IMG/VR virus record: IMGVR_UViG_3300021138_000166 | Coordinates: 1 to 24,312 of that record | DNA: 24,312 nucleotides | Strand: one strand, 5' to 3' | Origin: a virus | Part shown: positions 15,087 through 20,887 of the stretch, one piece after another | Layout: each line of letters starts with the position of its first letter | How positions within the stretch are numbered: the first letter of the stretch is position 1 | Program-made: the position numbers and the translations under genes | The notes under the pieces: model-generated | Databases searched by the model: none | The model's input: only the letters and a program-made list of their open reading frames with translations | What the model was told of the DNA's origin: nothing

Positions 15087-15620
15087 TTACCAGTATGCTG
15101 CGTTAGAACTGTAACCAATGACACCCCATGGATAGTCTGCTCTATATCCGCTGTTATTCCACCAGCGAACCCAAATCCAGCCGTTACAGCAACATCCTGC
15201 TTTTGGTACAGCGATACATACTCGTTTGTAACTGCCGTACGCACTTGTTGATTGATACACAATAGGTGTAGTATTTCCTTGGTTAGCTCTGATTTGACTA
15301 CCAAACCAAGTGTTATCCGAATACCCACTATTGTTTGTAATAGCTCTAAAGTCGTTTGTATATTCTCCACCGTATGTACTGTGTCCTACTACTTCTACAA
15401 TATTAGGATTCCATCCAATACCACTAGCAGCGTTCGTTGCTGGTAACGGAGTTCTGATGTGAAACCAACCGCAGGAGTATGTTGGATTACAAATGCTAGT
15501 ACTAGCTGCATCGGCACAATATTGCATTTTATACCAAGGGCTTTGATTTCCGCCTGCACGGTACACACCACTAGAAGCAGTTATAATACCCGATGACGTA
15601 GTTCCGACTAATGAAGCCAT
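15087..15620 (-). CDS. Cys-rich CCC-motif protein, paralogue 1 (177 aa)
   Basis: The first copy in the transcription direction. Its start follows AAAGGAAAAACAC and it lies 12 nt before paralogue 2. Core: WYKMQYC, WFHIRTPLPATN, GIGWNPNIVEVVGHSTYGGE, DFRAITNNSGY, WFGSQIRANQG, YGSYKRVCIAVPKAGCCCNG, WIWVRWWNNSGYR. It has an extra Cys pair in the variable loop (SICNPTYSCG). The N-terminal 30 residues (GTTSSGIITASSGVYRAGG) again look like a fibre-type strand region. The late promoter candidates at 15650-15657 and 15689-15696 lie directly upstream, so expression with virion proteins is likely. Confidence 0.75.
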   Translation of the reverse strand: MASLVGTTSSGIITASSGVYRAGGNQSPWYKMQYCADAASTSICNPTYSCGWFHIRTPLPATNAASGIGWNPNIVEVVGHSTYGGEYTNDFRAITNNSGYSDNTWFGSQIRANQGNTTPIVYQSTSAYGSYKRVCIAVPKAGCCCNGWIWVRWWNNSGYRADYPWGVIGYSSNAAYW

Positions 15621-15649
15621 GTGTTTTTCCTTTGACTATTAACTAATAG

Positions 15650-15657
15650 TATTTATC
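15650..15657 (-). promoter_or_regulatory. Possible late promoter (GATAAATA), minus strand
   Basis: The minus-strand octamer fits NATAAATA and lies about 30 nt before the start codon at 15620. It may act together with, or instead of, the perfect octamer further upstream. Confidence 0.4.
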
Positions 15658-15688
15658 ATTAGTTTTATAGTTTTCTTAAGCTCTCGTG

Positions 15689-15696
15689 TATTTATA
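15689..15696 (-). promoter_or_regulatory. T4-type late promoter, perfect TATAAATA, minus strand
   Basis: The minus strand carries the full T4 late consensus octamer in the 133-nt divergent gap, about 70 nt before the Cys-rich paralogue operon. A plus-strand near match (TATAAACA, 15693-15700) overlaps it and faces the oxygenase-like gene at 15754. Confidence 0.6.
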
Positions 15697-15753
15697 AACA
15701 AATTTTTTGGCAAAAATATTTTTGGATGAATATTTGAAATTATAAGTAATAGT

Positions 15754-16308
15754 ATGAATAGCGTATTACAACCATCAATTCTTAAAAACTTTTTATCCGA
15801 AGAGGAAATAACAGAGTTAAATCAGTGGACCAAGGACAATTATCCTTCAGATTTCTTCGAAGATGCAGCTATGGGTCTTCCAAAGACTCAGTATACTACT
15901 CGATATTGGGGAAAATGGGGACAAGATCAATCCTTGTTAGTTTTTCCAGATGTAGTTTATACAGTTAAAGAAAGACTCATCAAACATTTTGACATGGAAG
16001 ATGTTAAATATCCTCCATGGAAGGATGGTATTAGTAATTACATATACTTTGACGGTGCTTCAATACGACCGCATGTAGATGGTATCTTTCAACGAGGATA
16101 TTACACTTTGCATTGTAATACAATTACACAGCCTGCTGATGTCGGCGGCATAACTAAAATAAAGAGCAATCGGTGGGATGAATGGAAAACAGAACCAAAA
16201 GATATGTTATGTTATCCTGTTACCGAAATTACTCACTACATAGATAAGTGTCAAGGACCTACACCTAGGATTATGTGGTCGTGGGCATTTTGTCTAAAAA
16301 AATTATAA
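15754..16308 (+). CDS. 2OG-Fe(II) oxygenase-like protein (184 aa), divergent member
   Basis: The expected metal and 2-oxoglutarate residues of the double-stranded beta-helix dioxygenases can be placed as His107-x-Asp109 (RPHVDG), His161 (THYID) and Arg172, eleven residues after the distal His. The first third (LKNFLSEEEITELNQW) looks like the helical N-terminus of prolyl-hydroxylase-like enzymes. The core between the ligands is short and the usual LNDD..GG strand is replaced by HCNTITQPADVGGITKIK, so this is a remote member. The substrate is unknown. It is read away from the Cys-rich operon and has no clear Shine-Dalgarno sequence. It lies 11 nt before the next plus-strand gene. Confidence 0.6.
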   Translation: MNSVLQPSILKNFLSEEEITELNQWTKDNYPSDFFEDAAMGLPKTQYTTRYWGKWGQDQSLLVFPDVVYTVKERLIKHFDMEDVKYPPWKDGISNYIYFDGASIRPHVDGIFQRGYYTLHCNTITQPADVGGITKIKSNRWDEWKTEPKDMLCYPVTEITHYIDKCQGPTPRIMWSWAFCLKKL

Positions 16309-16319
16309 AGAGAAAAACT

Positions 16320-16730
16320 ATGGAAACAAAATCTGTTATAGCATTACAAGATGGACGAACCATCCGAGCAGTTATGTGCGAAACTGGCGACTATGTCGAT
16401 CTAGCACCAAGATTACACAAACTTTGGAAATTGGATCAGATTAAGAAAATAATTGAAGAAGGAAATCAAGAGTCTATCGAAGATGATAGTAATACTCCAA
16501 GTGATCCTAGCGTTCCAGCAGTCACATTTTATAATTTTTCCGACTTTATGCGATATTATGAAAAAATGTTTTGTGAAGATTACTATATAATGGATACTAA
16601 CGAAGGAACATGGTATTATGCAGGCCTTGGAGACAGATCGACAGTATTACTAGAACTTAAAATTCAGCCGTTGTATAGAAAACGGACAGATCCAGAATCT
16701 GGCGGATTCTGTCACATTCATCCTCACTAA
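16320..16730 (+). CDS. Hypothetical acidic protein (136 aa)
   Basis: The start at 16320 is preferred over an in-frame ATG at 16275, because the latter overlaps the upstream gene by 34 nt and 16320 follows AAAGAGAAAAACT. Visible parts: a beta region (VIALQDGRTIRAVM), an acidic linker (IEEGNQESIEDDSNTPSDPS, about residues 46-65) and a Tyr-rich C-terminal part (FYNFSDFMRYYEKMFCEDYY) ending HIHPH. The C-terminal His cluster and Cys could bind metal, but no known family is recognised. Its stop codon overlaps the stop of the convergent oxygenase gene by two bases (16728-16729). Confidence 0.65.
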   Translation: METKSVIALQDGRTIRAVMCETGDYVDLAPRLHKLWKLDQIKKIIEEGNQESIEDDSNTPSDPSVPAVTFYNFSDFMRYYEKMFCEDYYIMDTNEGTWYYAGLGDRSTVLLELKIQPLYRKRTDPESGGFCHIHPH

Positions 16731-17302
16731 CTAAAATTAAAGTTCACTACTACACGTCTTGGCACAGTTGTAGGAGTTGAACTTGAATGATAAGTCAATC
16801 CGTCAAACAATACCATCCTATTATATTTAGGTTCAATTTCATGGGCAACTTTTAAATTAGGTTTAACAACTTTTTCAAAGTATTGCCCACCATTTAATTT
16901 GCTATTGATGTTGTATTTGTTTTCGTATAATACAGTAGCACCATCTGCATCATTCAAATAGATAAGACCGGTAGTGTGTGGTGTATCTATATCGATGTGA
17001 GGATCATTTATATGTCTTTCACTTGACACAGTTAGCAACCCTAGCCTAATTCTGTAAATTTCTTTTACAGGTACTTCTGCTTTTTCCAACGCTATCAAGA
17101 TAGCTGTGTGTAATGCATCGGCAGCAGCAGTTTTTGGACCGGTATGGTCGAGAGCAATATGCCCCCAACTATATCCGTATAAGTTTTCTGTAGCACCTTT
17201 GTAAGTTGTAGTATTAAAAGTCCAAGGCGTTCCTTCGTGTAGAATCATGTCTCGGATCTTCTTTATTAAAACTTTTGGTAAAATATCGTCATATACTTGC
17301 AT
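16727..17302 (-). CDS. 2OG-Fe(II) oxygenase (191 aa), last of a five-gene run
   Basis: Starts MQVYDDILP and ends RRVVVNFNFS, the same frame ends as the oxygenase at 18471-19076 (MIEVYDDLVP...RIVINFNI), so the two are probably paralogues. Ligands: His102-x-Asp104 (DPHIDID), followed by TGLIYLNDADGATVLYENKY (the strand and turn after the first ligands), distal His172 (FDGLTYHSS) and Arg182 or Arg183 for the 2-oxoglutarate carboxylate. Length and order fit phage prolyl-4-hydroxylase-like dioxygenases, which use O2, Fe(II) and 2-oxoglutarate to hydroxylate a substrate; the substrate is unknown. The ribosome-binding site is AAGGAATTGTT. The gene is separated by 9 nt from the upstream oxygenase gene. 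Confidence 0.85.
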   Translation of the reverse strand: MQVYDDILPKVLIKKIRDMILHEGTPWTFNTTTYKGATENLYGYSWGHIALDHTGPKTAAADALHTAILIALEKAEVPVKEIYRIRLGLLTVSSERHINDPHIDIDTPHTTGLIYLNDADGATVLYENKYNINSKLNGGQYFEKVVKPNLKVAHEIEPKYNRMVLFDGLTYHSSSTPTTVPRRVVVNFNFS

Positions 17303-17311
17303 AACAATTCC

Positions 17312-17905
17312 TTATAGAGTCAACTCGCCTAGATCTTCGCCCATAGTTCCAGATAACCATGTGTTAAAACTTAAACTAATACGAACATTATCGTGCATTA
17401 CTGGAATAATTCTGTGGACAAGACTAGATGGAAACAATAGTAGCTCGCCTTCTACAGCTGGAAACATTGCACCTTCTGCATTCCACGGTGTATCGTATTG
17501 ATTTAACCAAGCCAGTCGTTGATACTCTAGTGTTTTATGAAACATAATAGCATCATCGGCGTCTGTTTGCACATAAAATACTCCGCTAATAATGCTATTA
17601 GAATGATTGTGCATATTACACCATTCGCCTTTTTCTAAATAATTTGCCCAGCTGAGTGTGATATTCAATTTAAGATCATTTTTAGGAGCATAGGCTTTCT
17701 CCCAAAATTCAGTAGTGTAGTATTCGCAAAATGCTTTTATTTGTTTTAGTTCAGGAATATCCAGCATTTTAAGATTGTCACTGATTTTATTAACCATGTC
17801 CTTTTTAAAAGGCTGAGTGGTAATAGCTTGGTACTCGCTATCTGTTAGTTTTCTATTAAGACTTACTTGTGCAAGCGGTGTGGGGAAAAGACTGTGAATA
17901 TTCAT
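17312..17905 (-). CDS. 2OG-Fe(II) oxygenase of the PF13759/TIGR02466 type (197 aa)
   Basis: Opens with LFPTPLAQVSL, a typical start of this family. Central motif MHNHSNSIISGVFYVQTDAD contains His99-x-His101 followed by SGVFYV. The second half has LLLFPSSLVHRIIPV with distal His164, then Arg175 in NVRISLSFN. In this family an HxH pattern replaces the usual HxD; I take this from memory. The region EYQRLAWLNQYDTPWNAEGA is an insert between the strands. Probable soluble hydroxylase, substrate unknown. Its start overlaps the stop of the upstream paralogue by four bases (17902-17905), so the pair is translationally coupled. Confidence 0.85.
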   Translation of the reverse strand: MNIHSLFPTPLAQVSLNRKLTDSEYQAITTQPFKKDMVNKISDNLKMLDIPELKQIKAFCEYYTTEFWEKAYAPKNDLKLNITLSWANYLEKGEWCNMHNHSNSIISGVFYVQTDADDAIMFHKTLEYQRLAWLNQYDTPWNAEGAMFPAVEGELLLFPSSLVHRIIPVMHDNVRISLSFNTWLSGTMGEDLGELTL

Positions 17906-18501
17906 TTTTGACCTTTATTTTTAGTTGCTTTAATGTTGAATGATACGCTAATGCGATTGCCCGGCGTTGTTTGTGTTGATATACCATGTTCTAGCCAACC
18001 AGGAAATAGTATAAACATATTATCAGTTGGAGGAACTGACATGATTGGTTGAGTTGCAGCAAATAGTAATGATGACTGGCATTGTTTAGTGGGAGATGCA
18101 AAATACAACTGACCATCTGTTCCAGCTGTATCTACATAAAATACTCCTGACATATCGCTAGCACCATGTTCGTGTTTAGGAGCAAACTCTCCTTGATTAG
18201 TTAGTGTCATCCAGGATTCTGTAATCTTTAAACTGATGTTAACAGTATTCCAGCCAATCATTTTAAGATATTGCTCTGCTTGCGATAATACTTCTTTTTC
18301 AAAAGTATCTAATTGGAATTCGGCAATCATATTTCCAGAAAACTTAGTGTCGCTAATACGATGCTGATGAGGTTCTCTGCGTTGAAATTTATCATCGGCT
18401 ATTAGTTGTTCAAAGACTCGTTTAAAGTCTGATTGAATAACGTTGGCATTATTTGCCATTCCTTGATAAATTAAAACTGGATAGATTGGTACGACTTGCA
18501 T
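17902..18501 (-). CDS. 2OG-Fe(II) oxygenase of the PF13759/TIGR02466 type (199 aa)
   Basis: Paralogue of the following gene. It opens with VVPIYPVLIYQG. Motifs: KHEHGASDMSGVFYVDTAG with His110-x-His112, then FILFPGWLEHGIS with His172, and NRISVSFNIKA with Arg183. Residues 39-60 (QRREPHQHRISDTKF) are a His/Arg-rich variable segment. The C-terminus is basic (KATKNKGQK). The start is chosen for AAAGGATCGAT eight bases upstream; this gives a 31-nt overlap with the end of the upstream oxygenase gene. Substrate unknown. Confidence 0.85.
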   Translation of the reverse strand: MQVVPIYPVLIYQGMANNANVIQSDFKRVFEQLIADDKFQRREPHQHRISDTKFSGNMIAEFQLDTFEKEVLSQAEQYLKMIGWNTVNISLKITESWMTLTNQGEFAPKHEHGASDMSGVFYVDTAGTDGQLYFASPTKQCQSSLLFAATQPIMSVPPTDNMFILFPGWLEHGISTQTTPGNRISVSFNIKATKNKGQK

Positions 18502-19076
18502 ATCGATCCTTTAATGTTAAAATTTATCACTATTCGTTTATCAGCAAGAATAGGATGTCTTCCAGCATGAAAATATTTGCCGTCAAACACCAAAAATCTG
18601 CCACGTTTAGGCGTTACAGATTTAATAATGTTGCCTTCGTCATCAAATATAGTAGTATCACCGTCACTATCGTTAACATAGTAAATTAGTACAGTATGTT
18701 CTTCTGTACGATCTCTGTGCGGAGTACTATAGAAGTATTCTTTTGAAAAATTACATTGAGTTTGGTAGTTAGCTTTCATTCGACCAACTGCTGTTAGTTC
18801 TATTCCTGCTGTTTTACAAAATTGCTGAAACATTTCACTAACTAAAACAGCAACATCCGATGTGAGCTTTCCTTCCTTTAAGAAATTATGTCCAAACATA
18901 ATGTACTCACGGACTTTGGGATCGTCTCTCAACAGTACATTATCGTCCTCGCTATTACCTACAGACGGACGTGGACCTTCTGGAAATAAAAACCATGGCA
19001 GGTCCGGACCAGACAATATCTTTTCAAGCACAATTTGCTGATCTAATGGTACTAGATCATCATATACTTCAATCAT
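18471..19076 (-). CDS. 2OG-Fe(II) oxygenase, prolyl-hydroxylase-like (201 aa)
   Basis: Ligands are His120-x-Asp122 (TPHRDRTEEHTVLIYYVNDS), then DGDTTIFDDEG, distal His170 (FDGKYFHAG) and Arg181 (DKRIVINFNI). The start MIEVYDDLVPLDQQ is followed by an N-terminal helical segment and an acidic loop (GNSEDDNVLLRDDP). The VLIYYVND..GDT strand is a strong sign of the prolyl-4-hydroxylase-type fold. It shares its ends with the enzyme at 16727-17302. Start site support: AAGGACCATTGTTTAA. The start codon overlaps the upstream stop by four bases. Confidence 0.85.
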   Translation of the reverse strand: MIEVYDDLVPLDQQIVLEKILSGPDLPWFLFPEGPRPSVGNSEDDNVLLRDDPKVREYIMFGHNFLKEGKLTSDVAVLVSEMFQQFCKTAGIELTAVGRMKANYQTQCNFSKEYFYSTPHRDRTEEHTVLIYYVNDSDGDTTIFDDEGNIIKSVTPKRGRFLVFDGKYFHAGRHPILADKRIVINFNIKGSICKSYQSIQF

Positions 19077-19618
19077 TTAAACAATGGTCCTTGTAGAAAT
19101 AATGTTATAGTCCTTCTTGTTCCGCTAGTAACCGGTGTAACTCTGTGTGGAACCCAGCTAGGAAAAACAAAAAAGGATCCTGGTTTTCTAAATTCAACAA
19201 TTTGCTCAGAGCCCGCACTAAAAAATAGCTCTAAATCGCCACCTTCAAACGGCTCGGTGCTTACGTTAAGAAGAATTGTCAGTTTAATATCTTTAACTTC
19301 TCCACGAGAAGCATCGATATGCCAAGTATATTCTTCGTTTACATTATAAACATTATATAACAACACATCTAAATCTGTAAATTGAAATAGATCAAAACCA
19401 AATAAATGCTTATTAGCATCTAATGATAAATCTTTTAATTTTGACAATAGATCTTTTACTTTACCATATTCAACCATGCCTACTTTTGAAGTCTTTACAG
19501 AAGTTTGACTAGGCATGTCTTTCAAGGTAACATTAATATTTTGTTCCATTGCTTTGCATATAGCTACACATTCTTCTTGTGTATAGATATTTGAACGGTA
19601 TGCGTGATCTTGTAACAT
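19073..19618 (-). CDS. 2OG-Fe(II) oxygenase, PKHD/PiuC-like (181 aa)
   Basis: His100-x-Asp102 sits in YTWHIDASRG, followed by KLTILLNVSTEPFEGGDLEL and the late motif KPGSFFVFPSWVPHRVTPVT with distal His158, then GTRRTITLFLQGP with Arg168. The GGDLEL and FVFPS..PHRVTPV motifs are those of PKHD-type hydroxylases (PiuC/YbiX-like), which are known from iron-linked loci in bacteria. The family match is strong, the substrate is unknown. It starts at 19618, sharing one base with the stop of the upstream gene (TAATG), so it is probably translationally coupled. Confidence 0.9.
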   Translation of the reverse strand: MLQDHAYRSNIYTQEECVAICKAMEQNINVTLKDMPSQTSVKTSKVGMVEYGKVKDLLSKLKDLSLDANKHLFGFDLFQFTDLDVLLYNVYNVNEEYTWHIDASRGEVKDIKLTILLNVSTEPFEGGDLELFFSAGSEQIVEFRKPGSFFVFPSWVPHRVTPVTSGTRRTITLFLQGPLFK

Positions 19619-20397
19619 TATTTTTTAAATCCAAAAGGGCATTTGCTTTCTGCTTCTTTTTTCTTTAAAAGATTTCGTTTCTTGTTATGATTATTAAAGA
19701 AAAAAGCTCGGTTAGTTGTTTCGTAAACTCGACGCCATTGCTCATTATCAACAAGATGATTTCTAACAATGACTTCCCTGTCTGTAATGGGGATTAGTTG
19801 TACTAGAGGCTGTCCAGCCTCCATCTGAAGTAGTTTAGGTTCGCCGCTGGCATCTCGTTTACGTATTGAGAAATTAATAAACACGTTAGAATTATACTTA
19901 AATTCAATAATGCCAGGCAACAACACTAGCTCATCCGGGCACTTAAAATTATATGTTGGCTGCGTCCAGATCCAGTCAATATCTTCTGAGCATTTAAAAA
20001 CCCATGGCGAAAATATCTTAAAATGTGTATAATCGTTATCGGGCATAAAATCGGAGCCTAACTGTTTCTGTTCGTGTACTTGGCACTTTGTTATCTGATC
20101 GGCAAACTGCGTAGCCAATTGTACAGTTTTCTGAAATCCGTTGCTAATGGGCGCAAAACCAAATTGGGCATCTGACCAAAGCGGTATGATATAACCGGAT
20201 TTAAAATATCCCATAACACCTGAGCATGTTTTTATAGTAGGCGGTGGGATAATAGACCTAGGGTCTTCGAATGTGCTAGGAAGATTTTTAAACCAACTAG
20301 GAATATGCTTCTTTGTAGATTCGATTTTAAACATGTCGTAGACATGATTATGTGTTGTATAGCAATCTAAATATATTGGTTTCTTTTTAAAAAACAT
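19618..20397 (-). CDS. Conserved T4-like phage protein, function unknown (259 aa)
   Basis: The start MFFKKKPIYLDCYTTHNHVY is followed by PSWFKNLP, then a CSGVMGYFKSGYIIPLWSD segment, FKIFSPWVFKCSEDIDWIW (residues about 126-144), CPDELVLLPG and VFINFSIRKRD. The end is basic (NNHNKKRNLLKKKEAE, then CPFGFKK). I recall proteins of this layout in marine T4-like phages, perhaps DUF6065-like, but know no function. The PWV.....W.QP core suggests a beta-sandwich or cupin-like fold; this is inference. It is the gene before the oxygenase run, and its ribosome-binding site AGGACC may lie in a weak hairpin. Confidence 0.7.
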   Translation of the reverse strand: MFFKKKPIYLDCYTTHNHVYDMFKIESTKKHIPSWFKNLPSTFEDPRSIIPPPTIKTCSGVMGYFKSGYIIPLWSDAQFGFAPISNGFQKTVQLATQFADQITKCQVHEQKQLGSDFMPDNDYTHFKIFSPWVFKCSEDIDWIWTQPTYNFKCPDELVLLPGIIEFKYNSNVFINFSIRKRDASGEPKLLQMEAGQPLVQLIPITDREVIVRNHLVDNEQWRRVYETTNRAFFFNNHNKKRNLLKKKEAESKCPFGFKK

Positions 20398-20402
20398 TTA
20401 TG

Positions 20403-20422
20403 GTCCTATGACTTATAAGGAC
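20403..20422 (-). promoter_or_regulatory. Weak hairpin overlapping the ribosome-binding site of the 259-residue gene
   Basis: GTCCT and AGGAC form a five-base stem with a ten-base loop just upstream of the start codon at 20397. The Shine-Dalgarno bases AGGA lie in the stem. The stem is short, so any effect on translation is only a possibility. Confidence 0.25.
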
Positions 20423-20437
20423 AGTATATAGGAATTT

Positions 20438-20887
20438 TTATATTAAATCAACTAAATCGAACACAGTTTGAAGTTTTGTGCGTATTGTTTTGCTCGAAAA
20501 GCTATTACGCAGACCTTGGTGTAAGGGTTTAGGCGCACGGTCGATAGTTGCCCATGCCCAAGCAATGTGTTCATCACTTAGTTCAGGAACAAATTCTTTT
20601 TCTATAACACAGAGATAGGTATGGAAATTAAACACACGATCATTTGATACAAATGTTTCTAAAGGAATCGTCTTTAAGATTTTTGGTACAGAACCGATTT
20701 CTTCGGTAATTTCTCGTTGTAAGCCCTGCCATGGAGTTTCGCCAGTGATATTAGTACCACCAACTAAACCCCAAGTTCCTTCGTGTTTGCCGTGTGCTTT
20801 TTGTAACAGTAAGAATCTTCGTGTAGATTTGGCGTAGAACAATGCTCCGCTACAAACTATCGATTCTTTTACAGTACTAGACTCCAT
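20438..20887 (-). CDS. Nudix hydrolase (149 aa)
   Basis: The Nudix box is present at residues 44-66 as G44-x5-E50-x7-R58-E59-x2-E62-E63-x-G65, followed by Ser where a hydrophobic residue is usual. The preceding strand reads GALFYAKSTRRFLLLQKAHG and the loop GTWGLVGG, both typical of the fold. A Nudix enzyme hydrolyses a nucleoside diphosphate linked to another moiety; the exact substrate cannot be told from the sequence. T4-like phages often carry such enzymes. The gene overlaps the end of the gp15 gene by 19 nt and lies 40 nt before the next gene in the same direction. Confidence 0.9.
   Translation of the reverse strand: MESSTVKESIVCSGALFYAKSTRRFLLLQKAHGKHEGTWGLVGGTNITGETPWQGLQREITEEIGSVPKILKTIPLETFVSNDRVFNFHTYLCVIEKEFVPELSDEHIAWAWATIDRAPKPLHQGLRNSFSSKTIRTKLQTVFDLVDLI

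Noticed and set aside
15035-15370. Minus-strand frame of 111 codons within the CCC protein
   Set aside because: It overlaps paralogue 1 in another frame, while paralogue 1 is supported by its two sister copies.
13987-15620. Diversity-generating retroelement acting on the three CCC paralogues
   Set aside because: No reverse transcriptase or template repeat is present in the window, and the differences among copies are spread over all bases, including indels, instead of being confined to adenines.
15741-15748. TATAAGTA as a late promoter for the plus-strand oxygenase
   Set aside because: It has one mismatch and lies so close to the ATG at 15754 that no leader would remain; the overlapping octamer further upstream is a better candidate.
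16275-16319. Earlier ATG for the 136-residue gene
   Set aside because: It would overlap the upstream oxygenase by 34 nt and adds a basic tail translated from that gene's end; 16320 has the better ribosome-binding site.
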